Assembly (NCBI GenBank): GCA_023428245.1
Contig: JAEYYX010000015.1
Location: forward strand, 1-64,000
Length of the DNA: 64,000 nt
Source: Pseudomonadota bacterium
GTDB lineage: Bacteria > Myxococcota_A > Polyangia > Polyangiales > Polyangiaceae
Reading direction: 5' to 3'
Below, one piece after another: positions 18,974-27,514 of this stretch; positions within the stretch are counted from its first letter, which is position 1, and each line of letters opens with the position of its first letter. The translations under genes were made by a program, and so were the position numbers. The notes beneath the pieces are model-generated. The model was not told the origin of the DNA. It saw nothing but the letters and a program-made list of their open reading frames with translations, and did not search any database.

Positions 18974-19531
18974 ATGATCGAAGATGTCATGAAGGAATTG
19001 GGGAACGCGATCGAGAAGGCTCAGGACGCCTTGAAGCGCGAGCTCTCGAAGTTGCGGACCGGACGGGCCCATCCGGGCATGCTGGAGTCGATTCGAGTCG
19101 ACTATTACGGTACCCCCACTCCCATTTCGCAAATGGCGGCAGTGAACGTGCCCGAGCCGCGTCTCCTGACCATCAAAGCCTGGGAAAAAACCGCGGTTCA
19201 GGCGATCGACCGGGCGATCCGGGAGAGCAACTTGGGCCTGAATCCCCAGGTGGATGGTGATTTGATTCGAGTGCCCGTCCCTCCGCTCAGCGAGGAGCGC
19301 CGCAGGGATCTGGGCAAGATTGCGAAGAAAGCCGGCGAAGATTGCAAAATTGCAATCCGTAAGGGTCGCCATGATGCCATCGACATGCTGAATGAGCTCA
19401 AGTCGTCAGGGGACCTGAGCGAAGACGCTGTCGACCGAGCCAAGAAGAAGGTTGAAGAGGTCATCGTCCAAGCCGGGCAAGCCGTCGATGCCTTGGTTTC
19501 GAGCAAAGAGAAAGAAATTCTTACGGTCTGA
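18974..19531 (+). CDS. frr: Ribosome recycling factor
   Basis: A 185-residue protein that splits post-termination ribosomes with EF-G. Characteristic segments are 'LSKLRTGRAHPGML', 'YYGTPTPISQMA' and 'PPLSEERRRDL', and the length is standard. In many bacteria frr follows pyrH and tsf; here it is separated from them. Start ATG at 18974, 144 bases from the divergent EEP gene start. Confidence 0.98.
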   Translation: MIEDVMKELGNAIEKAQDALKRELSKLRTGRAHPGMLESIRVDYYGTPTPISQMAAVNVPEPRLLTIKAWEKTAVQAIDRAIRESNLGLNPQVDGDLIRVPVPPLSEERRRDLGKIAKKAGEDCKIAIRKGRHDAIDMLNELKSSGDLSEDAVDRAKKKVEEVIVQAGQAVDALVSSKEKEILTV

Positions 19532-19549
19532 GCTGGCTGCCGCTGCGAA

Positions 19550-19579
19550 GTGAGGCGTTCTCTGCGGGGGGCGCCTCAC
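19550..19579 (+). terminator. Hairpin after frr
   Basis: The arms GTGAGGCG and CGCCTCAC are perfectly complementary. There is no U-run, so it may be a weak or protein-dependent terminator between frr and the PP2C gene. Confidence 0.45.
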
Positions 19580-19627
19580 CTCGCCTTGACAGAAGCCCGA
19601 AGACCGTAGATTTTAGGAGGTGCCTCT

Positions 19628-19663
19628 ATGCATTGCGACGTCAAAGCTCAAGGAGGGCGCTAA
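19628..19663 (+). CDS. Possible 11-residue leader peptide upstream of the PP2C gene
   Basis: The short frame MHCDVKAQGGR starts at ATG 19628, 5 bases after an excellent AGGAGGTG ribosome site, and ends with TAA at 19663, 6 bases before the PP2C start. A second AGGAGGG lies inside this small frame and probably serves the PP2C gene. A TTGACA box at 19586 precedes the first ribosome site. Translation of the leader could control access to the second site. Expression is unproven. Confidence 0.4.
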   Translation: MHCDVKAQGGR

Positions 19664-19669
19664 ATCCGT

Positions 19670-20488
19670 ATGCCGTTGCGGATAGACGCCGCTGGGCTGA
19701 CGGACGTTGGTCTCCAGAGAGACCACAATGAAGATGCTTATGCGGTTGAGTCTTCGCTCAACCTTTTCATCGTGGCAGATGGCATGGGCGGACATCAAGC
19801 GGGCGATGTCGCGAGCAAGATCGCGGTCGAGTCCACGGTCGATTTCTTCCGTTCGACCGGGCTCGAAGACCTAACCTGGCCCTTCGAGTTCGACCCGAAG
19901 CGGAGCGAGGAAGAAAACCGCCTGATCTCCGGCGTCAAGCTAGCCAACCGGCGGATTGTCGAGCTCGGATCGCGCCGACCTGAGCTCCACGGCATGGGCA
20001 CCACGATTGTCGCGGCCCTGTTCGCGTCCGGCGCCGGACGCCTCTACATCGCGCACGTGGGCGATAGTCGCGCCTACCGTGTTCGTCGGGGCCAAATCCA
20101 GCAGCTCACTCGGGATCATTCTCTCGTCAATGACTACGCGGACGCGATGCCGGAGATGAGCGAGGAGCAGCGGGGCGACCTCCCGACTAACGTGATCACG
20201 CGGGCGCTCGGAATGCAGGATAACGTTCCAGTCGACGTTGCTGGCCACGATGTCCAAGTTGGAGACGTCTATCTGCTTTGCTCCGATGGGCTGAGCGGAA
20301 TGGTAGAGGACGATGAACTCGCCGAGCTCATTGATCGCTCCGCTTCGAACTTGTCCGGTGCCTGTCGCCTGCTCGTCAACGTCGCGAACGAACACGGCGG
20401 AGAAGACAACGTCACCGCAGTTTTGCTTCGGGCCGATCCGGTTACTCCGGACGAAGTGCGCGCGACCGTTCCTGACTTGGACGCGTGA
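19670..20488 (+). CDS. PP2C-family serine/threonine protein phosphatase
   Basis: A 272-residue soluble Stp/PrpC-type phosphatase that removes phosphate from Ser/Thr. Motifs in order: 'RDHNEDAY' (metal Asp), 'VADGMGGHQAGDVAS', 'GMGTTIVAAL', 'HVGDSRAYRVRRG', 'LTRDHS', 'CSDGLSGMV' and 'GGEDNVTAVL'. All metal ligands look intact. It would counteract Hanks-type kinases, whose phospho-Thr sites are the usual ligands of FHA domains; several FHA proteins are encoded in this window but no kinase. The start is decided by the AGGAGGG at about 19651-19657. Confidence 0.95.
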   Translation: MPLRIDAAGLTDVGLQRDHNEDAYAVESSLNLFIVADGMGGHQAGDVASKIAVESTVDFFRSTGLEDLTWPFEFDPKRSEEENRLISGVKLANRRIVELGSRRPELHGMGTTIVAALFASGAGRLYIAHVGDSRAYRVRRGQIQQLTRDHSLVNDYADAMPEMSEEQRGDLPTNVITRALGMQDNVPVDVAGHDVQVGDVYLLCSDGLSGMVEDDELAELIDRSASNLSGACRLLVNVANEHGGEDNVTAVLLRADPVTPDEVRATVPDLDA

Positions 20489-20543
20489 GAATCCCTAGCA
20501 AAAGGCTCAGGGAACTCTTGGGAGCTCGGACGCACAAATGAGA

Positions 20544-20566
20544 GCGGGGCGACAATGTCGCCCCGC
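20544..20566. terminator. Perfect hairpin between convergent genes
   Basis: The 10-base arms GCGGGGCGAC and GTCGCCCCGC flank a 3-base loop between the converging PP2C and lipoprotein genes. It probably ends both transcripts, though neither side has a long U-run. Confidence 0.6.
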
Positions 20567-20599
20567 AAAGTCCCGATCCGCGCTTCTGAGAGCGCCTGG

Positions 20600-21298
20600 C
20601 TATTCCGTTGAGCAGTTGTTCAGGACGAGGGCGCCGTCCGACCAACAGTAGGTCTGTTGGTCGCCCGTGCGCGTTCCTTCACAGCGGAAGGTGATCCAGG
20701 CTGAGCCAGGTGCGATGCTGAGCCCACCGGTCTGGGGATCGGGCACAACCTCGATGACGCAGGTCGTGCCGGTCACAGGGGTCACCTTGAGAGTCTCGCT
20801 GGTGTAGAAATCGATCCGACCCGAGCCTTTCCCGTCGGGGCCAATGGTCGCGCCGAGCACGTCGATGGTGGTCGAGCCAGAAGAACCCGGACTGCTGGGA
20901 GCGTCGTTGACCGGTCCCGAGAGTCGAGCGTTGATGCGGTAGCTACCGTTATCAGAGCCGGCGACAGAACAACTCAACCTGTAGGTTCCGTTGCCATTGG
21001 GCCCGAGTTGTCCGTCTTGGACCGGACCACCGGGGTTTTTCGGTGTCCCCGCAAGGGGCGGGAGCTCAGGGACACCGGTGCGCCCCCCTTCAAACAGGGG
21101 CGTGGAAGCTCCAATGCCGCCGACACCGCCGCGGCAGCTCTTTTCGCGCTCGGCGAGGGGAATGTCGACCTGGGGAGGCTTGTAAGCACGATAGTGCGCC
21201 TGGCCTTGAGCCGGGCCGGGGTCGCTCCCGCAGCCAATGCCGAACAACAAAAGTGCACCCCCAGTCAGGGTGAGGATGGCTTGGATCTCGCCGCGCAT
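20600..21298 (-). CDS. Lipoprotein of unknown function
   Basis: A 232-residue protein with a lipobox ('LLLFGIGC', Cys near residue 20), then a low-complexity Gly/Pro stretch and a C-terminal region with paired Cys ('TYRLSCSVAG', 'TTCVIEV', 'FRCEGTR', 'TYCWSDGALVLNNC'). It is probably anchored to the outer membrane. The ATG at 21298 places the lipobox at a normal distance; a longer frame to 21391 would bury the signal peptide. No family recognised. Confidence 0.7.
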   Translation of the reverse strand: MRGEIQAILTLTGGALLLFGIGCGSDPGPAQGQAHYRAYKPPQVDIPLAEREKSCRGGVGGIGASTPLFEGGRTGVPELPPLAGTPKNPGGPVQDGQLGPNGNGTYRLSCSVAGSDNGSYRINARLSGPVNDAPSSPGSSGSTTIDVLGATIGPDGKGSGRIDFYTSETLKVTPVTGTTCVIEVVPDPQTGGLSIAPGSAWITFRCEGTRTGDQQTYCWSDGALVLNNCSTE

Positions 21299-21571
21299 GA
21301 CCCTTACGACTATAGCGGAAAGCGCTGAGAGGACGAAATATGAGAATCCCTTTGCCTGAACAATTGCGTTTACGGCGACGCCTGCCTTCAAAAGTTTCTT
21401 CCGGGCAGCAATACGACGCGTAGTGGCCTCTAGGGGGCTCCCGCTCGGCAGATCGGTGCTATTTCCATGGCGTCGACCCTTGCGCAGGCCGAGTGTGGTG
21501 CGCTACATGCCTCGCCCCCAAGGGGCGCCCCTCGTGGAGGTCTGCTCGGGGCACGGGGTCTCCCGTGTGTG

Positions 21572-21646
21572 GTGGATGTAGCTCAGTGGTAGAGCACTGG
21601 ATTGTGGCTCCAGGTGTCGCGGGTTCAATCCCCGTCATTCACCCCA
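21572..21646 (+). tRNA. tRNA-His (anticodon GTG)
   Basis: A complete cloverleaf. Acceptor stem GTGGATG pairs with CATTCAC (one G-T), the anticodon stem CTGGA/TCCAG encloses TTGTGGC with anticodon GTG, and the T arm is GCGGG-TTCAATC-CCCGT. Discriminator C73 and an encoded CCA follow. A G at 21571 supplies the G-1 typical of tRNA-His. It stands alone, with no other tRNA nearby. Confidence 0.96.
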
Positions 21647-21876
21647 GTTGTCCGCAGAAGAGGTCGCCGTGAGTCATAGCTCGCGGGAGAGAGGCTCCTC
21701 AGGCGCATCATCGCGCGCCTTTGGCTAGGCGCCCGACAGCGGGTGCGGCTTCATCACGCTGGATTTCACTTCCAACGCACCTTCTGAGAGGTCGGGGGAC
21801 GAACCGCGCCAAGTGGGCGTTGCCGTCGGCCTTTGCGCTTTCCGTCGTCACCTCCAGGCATCAGGAGGGTTCTTTG

Positions 21877-23061
21877 ATGGTGCGACTGATGTTAGCCTCG
21901 CGCGTGGGAGTATGCGGGTGGCCCCGGTCCCACCTCGGAGAGGCAATGCGCGCGAAAATCATCTGGGTCAACGGAGGCATCATGGCCACGGTGACACTTC
22001 TCACGTTCTTCTTGGTTCGATCTTCGCTCGCACCTCTGTTGAATGATTCAGCAGAGATCGCGAAAGCGGCGAGTCGGGCGGCGCAGGCCGCTCAGGTGAG
22101 CCTCTCGCTCGACGCCAGTCGGGCGGAACGTTGGGTGGCTGAGCAGGCAGCGAGCGAAGAAGTTTCGCTCATTTACTCCGCGGGGCTCGAGACCGCTCGA
22201 CAAGAGCGAGCCATGACCACGGCGAACCGTTTGAAAGACGCGGCTCAGCAGGATCCGGCGTTCTCGGGGGCTCCGGCGAGCCTTGTGCTGTTCGTCAACG
22301 CCGAAGGGGTTGGTCTCGGGCGCAACGGTTCGACTCTGATGCGCGGTGAGAACATGGGAGCCGCCTACCCTGGCCTTCTCAGGGCGATTTCTCATGGCAG
22401 GGCCGCGAGCGATCTATGGATCAGTCAGACGCGGCAGGAGCAATTCGCCGTGTCCTACGGCCCGGTCCGCGCGCAGGATGGGCAGGTTGTCGGGGCACTT
22501 GTGGTTGGTACCCCGCTCAACGATGAGCGACTCCGTGCCATGAGCGATGTCACGAGCGGCGCGATCCTGGGCATTGCACTCGCGGACGCTGCGGCCCCCG
22601 GCGCGATTGCCGTCTCGACTCCAGGTGTCCTAGGACCGACTGCCCTTGAGCCGGTCGTCTCCGCGGTCCGAGGGGGCGGCGCGGGTATAAGCCAAGGTGC
22701 TGACGGTAGGGTTTATGTCGGGCGACCTTTGCTCGGATATGGGGATCAGAAGGCGCTTGTCGTTGCCAGTGTGGCGCCGCGGAGTGCCGACGTTGCCGAC
22801 GAGGTGCTCGGTCCGGTGCTCCTCTCGGGCGCACTCGGGCTCGTGCTCGTGGTCATCGGCGGAATCCTCCTCGGTAACTACATTTCACGGCCGGTCGCGG
22901 AAATCGAGGAGGGCTTGCTCCTTCTGATCAACGGGCACCGCGATCTGCGCTTCGACCTTGAGCACGACGAGCTCGGTGGACTAACGTCGCGCATCAACGC
23001 GCTCCTCAACGCCCTGCTCGAGGTCGATGAGGGCTCCGAGGACGACGCGCCGCGGCCGTAG
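21877..23061 (+). CDS. Cache-HAMP membrane receptor without output domain
   Basis: A 394-residue protein with a transmembrane segment at about residues 28-48 and a periplasmic Cache-like domain (about 60-270; strands 'LVLFVNAEGVGLGRNG', 'VSYGPVRAQDGQVVGALVVG'). A second membrane helix follows ('VLLSGALGLVLVVIGGIL') and a HAMP-like segment ('YISRPVAEIEEGLLLLING'), after which it ends. No kinase, methyl-accepting or cyclase domain follows. ATG 21877 has a perfect AGGAGG 8 bases upstream; ATG 21946, beginning at 'MRAKIIWVNG', is an alternative giving a cleaner N-terminus. Partner output proteins are unknown; a HEAT-repeat gene follows after 43 bases. Confidence 0.75.
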   Translation: MVRLMLASRVGVCGWPRSHLGEAMRAKIIWVNGGIMATVTLLTFFLVRSSLAPLLNDSAEIAKAASRAAQAAQVSLSLDASRAERWVAEQAASEEVSLIYSAGLETARQERAMTTANRLKDAAQQDPAFSGAPASLVLFVNAEGVGLGRNGSTLMRGENMGAAYPGLLRAISHGRAASDLWISQTRQEQFAVSYGPVRAQDGQVVGALVVGTPLNDERLRAMSDVTSGAILGIALADAAAPGAIAVSTPGVLGPTALEPVVSAVRGGGAGISQGADGRVYVGRPLLGYGDQKALVVASVAPRSADVADEVLGPVLLSGALGLVLVVIGGILLGNYISRPVAEIEEGLLLLINGHRDLRFDLEHDELGGLTSRINALLNALLEVDEGSEDDAPRP

Positions 23062-23104
23062 AGCGCCCGCTCCTCGTCGCTTGATCGCTCACCAAAAAAA
23101 TCTC

Positions 23105-23836
23105 ATGAGTCTCTTCGATCTCTTCAAGAAGTCGGACAAGCCCAGCTCGAATTCAGAGCGGGAGCTGGCCAAATTGGCCAAACATTTGAACAGCCGTCTC
23201 TCCCAGGACCTCGATCGCTACGATGCCCTCGAGCGACTTTCGGCCATGGGCACGAAAGAGTCTGCTCGGGTGCTCTTGAGTCGGTTTCGCTGGAACCTGG
23301 ATCCGTCGATTCGCGATCAAGAAGAGAAGGCGACCGCCGTGGCCGGTATCACCAAGGCAGGCACGCTCGCGCTGGAGCCTGTCCGAGAATACTGCGCGCG
23401 CGCCGAGAGCCTGACGTGGCCGATCAAGGCGCTCCGGGAGATTGTCTCGGGGCCCGAGCTCGAACGAGAGTTGCTCTCAATCCTTCGCGAGTTTGATACA
23501 GACTACGTGAGAAACCCTGAGCCGAAGGTTCATGTTCTGCAGGCTCTCGAAGAGTTTCACACTGACGCTACCCGCGCTGCGGTTGAACCGTTCGTAGGAG
23601 ACGTGAACGAGGCGGTACGCTTTGCGGCTGTGACCTGTTTGTTTGCGGTCGGGCTCCCGGAAGCTACCGAGGCGCTCGTCTCCGCCTTGGGCGACGAAGA
23701 GTCGCTCCGAATTCGGAACCGGATTGCCCAAGGCCTTCTGGATCGGAAGTGGCCGATTCCTCCGGCCATCGAGGAGCAGCTTCGCTCGTCGCTTCCCCCC
23801 GGATATACAGTCTCCGGTGGGCTCGTGGTGGGATAG
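23105..23836 (+). CDS. HEAT-repeat protein
   Basis: A 243-residue cytoplasmic alpha-helical protein with several HEAT-like helical pairs ('LLSRFRWNLDPSIRDQEEK', 'TRAAVEPFVGDVNEAVR', 'ATEALVSALGDEESLRIRN'). Such repeats usually bind partner proteins. It sits 43 bases after the Cache-HAMP receptor, suggesting that it could relay or scaffold that receptor. ATG 23105 was chosen because the family-like sequence begins there ('MSLFDLFKKSDK'). Confidence 0.78.
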   Translation: MSLFDLFKKSDKPSSNSERELAKLAKHLNSRLSQDLDRYDALERLSAMGTKESARVLLSRFRWNLDPSIRDQEEKATAVAGITKAGTLALEPVREYCARAESLTWPIKALREIVSGPELERELLSILREFDTDYVRNPEPKVHVLQALEEFHTDATRAAVEPFVGDVNEAVRFAAVTCLFAVGLPEATEALVSALGDEESLRIRNRIAQGLLDRKWPIPPAIEEQLRSSLPPGYTVSGGLVVG

Positions 23837-24029
23837 AGCTGACTCACCACGAGTGCAGTTGCTTATCTCTCGCCTCCGCGGTGGGGGAGGCATGAGCGTG
23901 TGCTGAGGTGCGGGCACCGAGAAGAAAGGCCGGTTACGCTCTACAACCGAAGCGGTAAACCAGCACGTTTGCTGCCATGAAGCACCGGTGGGGCCGGCTC
24001 TCAAGCGGCGCTGACATCGCGGAAATAGA

Positions 24030-24066
24030 AGAAGCCCAAGTCCAGGGGACTCGGGCTTCTTTCTTC
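24030..24066. terminator. Rho-independent terminator
   Basis: The stem AGAAGCCCAAGTCC / GGACTCGGGCTTCT has one mismatch and a 3-base loop and is followed by a pyrimidine run (TTCTTC). It lies between converging genes (HEAT protein and outer-membrane barrel) and could act in both directions. The 193 bases before it hold only a short GC hairpin near 23872. Confidence 0.75.
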
Positions 24067-24116
24067 GAGGACTTGATTCAGCTTGAGCCTGCTGCAGTCC
24101 CCTTCGGAGGCTGACT

Positions 24117-25028
24117 CTATTCGGTCACCTTGTAGTCCATCGGCAGGTACATGTTGAAACTGACCGAGAGGAGGTGATTGAACTTGAACTGGCTGTCAGC
24201 GCCGCTGATTGCACCGTCAGGGAATTGCTCGCCCGGACCGCGGCCAGCGACGTCAAACCCGCCCGTGTTCCAGGCGAAAGGCAGCGCGCGGTACTCGGTT
24301 CCGATTGCCATCCACTTGTTGAAGAAGAAGGAGAATCCAAGACCGAAGGTCGGCGCGATAGCCATCGTCGCTGACGTGGTGAACGTGCCTAGGGCCGTAC
24401 AAGAGCCTTCCGAGCAATCGGGGCGCTGCCTCAGGCCCACAAAGGCCGGACCGGCGAACACATAAAGTTCAGAATCGACGAATAAGCTGTTGAACAGACC
24501 CAACTTTCCGCGAAACGGTACTGCCGTGAGCTGCGGAGCCAAGATCCAGTCAAGAGATGCGACCTGATTCCTGAAGTCGCTACCAAGATTCACGCCCGTG
24601 AGCTCGCAGTCGATGAATCCGGGGTCGCCCTGGACCGGGGCATTGTCCCCTCGGCACTGGCGGCCCACGTTAGCGCTCTGGATGTCGCTCGTGAGGTCCG
24701 TGTCGATGTGCGCGCCGAGGAGCGAGGTGCTGACTCCGCCCCAAACGCCGACGGAAAGCCAGTCGAAGATGCCGTAGTTCGCCCGGAGCCCGAAGATCAT
24801 TTGCCGTCGGTATTCGTCGAGGAGTGTGAAGCTGACGTTCGGAGACAGCTCGACACGGCCCTGCCGATAGAGGCGCATGTTGCGTACGGCGGGCGCGCCA
24901 GCGAGAGGACCTGTGAGCTTGATCTCCTCAGCCTGGGCGGTCTCGGGGGTGCCGAAGAGCACTCCGAGCGCGATAATCCCCGGAGCAAACAACCGGGCCG
25001 ATAATGTCTTGAACATGTTCGTTCTCAT
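24117..25028 (-). CDS. Outer-membrane beta-barrel protein 1
   Basis: A 303-residue protein with a signal peptide (about residues 1-33, ending 'AQAEE') and a beta-barrel with alternating hydrophobic strands. Four Cys are clustered in loops ('GRQCRGDN', 'FIDCELTG', 'RPDCSEGSCTAL'). The architecture resembles the myxobacterial 'OMP_myx_plus' barrels, to which GltA, GltB and NfsA/B-like proteins belong (recalled, not searched). It is the second gene of a leftward pair, 26 bases after the related barrel gene. Role inferred: outer-membrane element of an envelope complex. Start at ATG 25028. Confidence 0.8.
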   Translation of the reverse strand: MRTNMFKTLSARLFAPGIIALGVLFGTPETAQAEEIKLTGPLAGAPAVRNMRLYRQGRVELSPNVSFTLLDEYRRQMIFGLRANYGIFDWLSVGVWGGVSTSLLGAHIDTDLTSDIQSANVGRQCRGDNAPVQGDPGFIDCELTGVNLGSDFRNQVASLDWILAPQLTAVPFRGKLGLFNSLFVDSELYVFAGPAFVGLRQRPDCSEGSCTALGTFTTSATMAIAPTFGLGFSFFFNKWMAIGTEYRALPFAWNTGGFDVAGRGPGEQFPDGAISGADSQFKFNHLLSVSFNMYLPMDYKVTE

Positions 25029-25054
25029 TGTCCTATGACCTTGCATGCGGCGGC

Positions 25055-25981
25055 TCACTTCGCGCCTCCCGACGTGTCAGCTCCCGCTTTCGGCAAGCGA
25101 TACTCAAAGGAGAAGGGAACGAACACAGATACACCAAGCTGAGCTTGGACGTTGTTGGTGAGGGCATCGGGGCCATACCACCCGCTGGTGTCAGCCGGGT
25201 TGTCCTCAGCGACGATCGTGTTCTCGATCTTGTCGAGGAAGATGTAGTCGCGCACTTCGAGGACCGCTGCGAACCAACGATTGAAGAAGATCTTCAGACC
25301 AACGCCCGCGTTGAAGGCGATGTTCGGCTGCCAATCGAAGTTTCGGTTGTCGGGATCGACCACCGGGATCGGCCGGGTGCTGAGGGCACCGATGCCGCCG
25401 ACGACGTAAGCGTCGTAGTGGAAGATGAAGTTCTGGAAGCCCGCGAACTTACCGTTAGCGGGTACGTACGTGAAATTGAGCGCGGCGCTCCACTGGTACT
25501 CCGTGAGGGGTACGACGACGCGAGCTGCGCGGCGAACCTGAGCGTTGAAGGCGGAGTCGCTGTTGAAGGGCTGGAAGAACTGACCGTTGATACCCACCGC
25601 CAAGACCTCGGTGATGTAGTAGTTCAGGGCCAGACCCGGCGCGTGGTGGGAGACGAACTGGTCGTTCAGCGTGAAACCCCAGAACGGCTGCAGTTCGAAG
25701 CGCCGCTTTTTGATGATGAAGCGCTGCTGAACCGCGAAGATGGTTTCGTCGAGCGGCTTGGCGGCCTCCTTCTTCATATCGAGGGTGGGACATGCTTCCG
25801 GGTCGACCTCGCAGATGTCTCCGAGACCGGCATCTTCATCGTCGCCAGCCTCCAGATCGTCGGTGTCGCCCTCGTCGACGGCCTCAGTTTCTTCCGTGTC
25901 CTCTACCTCCTGGGCCAGGGCCGTACCGGGAAAGGCCCACAGCGCGGCGGCTACCAGGAGCCCGATGGGAGTGTACTTCAT
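25055..25981 (-). CDS. Outer-membrane beta-barrel protein 2 with acidic linker
   Basis: A 308-residue protein with a signal peptide ('GTALAQEV', cleavage near residue 24), a very acidic linker (about residues 25-55, Glu/Asp-rich) with two Cys ('DICEVDPEAC'), and a barrel whose opening ('FELQPFWGFTLNDQFVSHH') is typical of myxobacterial outer-membrane barrels. It is paralogous in form to the following gene and co-transcribed from the promoter at 26125-26154. It lies 4.7 kb from the TPR/FHA envelope cluster, so a GltA/GltB- or NfsA/NfsB-like role is possible. ATG 25981 has a GAGG ribosome site. Confidence 0.8.
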   Translation of the reverse strand: MKYTPIGLLVAAALWAFPGTALAQEVEDTEETEAVDEGDTDDLEAGDDEDAGLGDICEVDPEACPTLDMKKEAAKPLDETIFAVQQRFIIKKRRFELQPFWGFTLNDQFVSHHAPGLALNYYITEVLAVGINGQFFQPFNSDSAFNAQVRRAARVVVPLTEYQWSAALNFTYVPANGKFAGFQNFIFHYDAYVVGGIGALSTRPIPVVDPDNRNFDWQPNIAFNAGVGLKIFFNRWFAAVLEVRDYIFLDKIENTIVAEDNPADTSGWYGPDALTNNVQAQLGVSVFVPFSFEYRLPKAGADTSGGAK

Positions 25982-26124
25982 CGATGCCTCATTTTCCGTT
26001 CTTGATCGCTGAGCGAGATGGTTCTTGGTGGGGGAAATTGGGTGGCGCGGGCGACCAGGAATGACCGATTCGCGCAACTTGTTAAAAACACTCATAAAAA
26101 TAGGCGACCCAAAAACGCTGGCGG

Positions 26125-26154
26125 AATATACCACGGTCAAAATCGCCCGATCAA
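26125..26154 (-). promoter_or_regulatory. Candidate sigma-70-type promoter for the outer-membrane barrel pair
   Basis: On the minus strand, TTGATC (26154-26149) is followed by an 18-base spacer and TATATT (26130-26125). It lies in the AT-rich 190-base gap downstream of ftsY and upstream of the barrel gene starting at 25981, giving a leader of about 135 bases. Confidence 0.5.
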
Positions 26155-26171
26155 CGACAATAAATTTCAGC

Positions 26172-27479
26172 TCAGGCAGCAATTCCGCTGTCATCCTTTC
26201 CGAGCAACGCTTCGACGAACTCGGCAGCACCGAACTCTTGGAGATCTTCCGGCTTCTCGCCGACTCCTACATAGCGAACCGGCACGCTCAGGGTATCGCA
26301 AATACCAAGCACCACGCCGCCGCGCGCGGTTCCGTCGAGCTTCGTAAGGATGAGCCCGGTGACCGAAAGCGCCTCTTTGAACTCTCGCGCTTGCGCCATC
26401 GCGTTCTGGCCATTGGTGGCGTCGATCACGAGGAAGATTTCGTGGGGCGCGCCGGGCAGGGCCTTGCCCAAAGTGCGCTCGATCTTCGTCATCTCCTGCA
26501 TCAGGTTCGCTTTGGTGTGGAGGCGTCCAGCCGTGTCGGCCAAGAGGAAGTCGACCCCACTTTGCTTGGCGCGTTCCACAGCGTCAAACAAAACGCTACT
26601 TGGATCAGCGCCTTCCTTGCCCGCGACGACCTCACAGTCCGTTCGTTCGCCCCAGGCGCGCAATTGCTCGACAGCGGCCGCACGGAATGTATCACCAGCA
26701 GCTAACATCACGGAATGTCCCTGCGATTTGAGCTGGCGGGCAAGCTTTCCGATGGTTGTCGTTTTTCCTGCTCCGTTGACGCCGACGAAAAGGATCACGG
26801 TGGGCGTTGCGGTGTGCTCAAGCGGTCCAGTGCGTCCCTCGACATCGACGATGCGGCACGCTTCCTCGCGCAGCGCGCTCCACACCGCTTCTTCGTCGGC
26901 GAGCTCGCCGCGCCCGAGGCGCGCGGTGAGTCCACCCAAGATTCGCGCGGTGGTCTTCACGCCGACGTCAGAGGTCAAGAGCAGCTCTTCAATCTCGGTC
27001 GCGATGGAAGGAGCGATTTCCTTCTTGCCCGAAAGCAGGTTCTTTAACTTGCCGAAAAAACCTGTTTCTTCGCGAGTCTTGGCGAGACCGCGGCGCAGGC
27101 TCTTGAAGTCGACCTGGCTCCGGCGTGTGCTGCGCGGCGTTTCGCTGCGGACGGGCTCTGGCGGCGATACTGCATCAGGAGGAATGGAAGGGAGCAGCGC
27201 CGCAGGGTCCGACTCCTTTTCTGTCGTCGGGATCGAGAGAAGGTCCGGCTCGGGCGCGGTCTGCTCTTCCTTTTCGCGCAGCACGACCTCTTGTTCCACC
27301 GCCGGCGTTTGAACGGGTTTGGGGGTGGCGGGTCGAGGCTCCAATGGACGGGCCGCGGGAACGTCCCGAACAGGCTCGTCAATCGAACGTGCGCTTTCTT
27401 CGGCCTTACGCTTTTGGCTCCGGAAGTAAAAGAAGGCCCCCGCCAAAAGCAGGACGACCAACACGACGACGAGTTCCAT
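26172..27479 (-). CDS. ftsY: Signal recognition particle receptor FtsY
   Basis: A 435-residue SRP-receptor GTPase. The N-terminal hydrophobic helix ('MELVVVLVVLLLAGAFFYF') is followed by an acidic/proline-rich linker (about residues 30-150), then the helical N domain and the G domain with 'GVNGAGKTTTIGKLA' (G1), 'DTAGRLHTK' (G3) and 'TKLDGTARGG' (G4/G5 region). The membrane-anchored N-terminus is of the form common in this phylum. ATG 27479 puts the membrane helix at the N-terminus; a TTG at 27518 overlapping the stop of the upstream gene (TTGA) is an alternative coupled start. It targets nascent membrane proteins with Ffh. Confidence 0.95.
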   Translation of the reverse strand: MELVVVLVVLLLAGAFFYFRSQKRKAEESARSIDEPVRDVPAARPLEPRPATPKPVQTPAVEQEVVLREKEEQTAPEPDLLSIPTTEKESDPAALLPSIPPDAVSPPEPVRSETPRSTRRSQVDFKSLRRGLAKTREETGFFGKLKNLLSGKKEIAPSIATEIEELLLTSDVGVKTTARILGGLTARLGRGELADEEAVWSALREEACRIVDVEGRTGPLEHTATPTVILFVGVNGAGKTTTIGKLARQLKSQGHSVMLAAGDTFRAAAVEQLRAWGERTDCEVVAGKEGADPSSVLFDAVERAKQSGVDFLLADTAGRLHTKANLMQEMTKIERTLGKALPGAPHEIFLVIDATNGQNAMAQAREFKEALSVTGLILTKLDGTARGGVVLGICDTLSVPVRYVGVGEKPEDLQEFGAAEFVEALLGKDDSGIAA

Positions 27480-27514
27480 GGGTGCGCCACTATAGGGACC
27501 TATGGATTCCGTCG

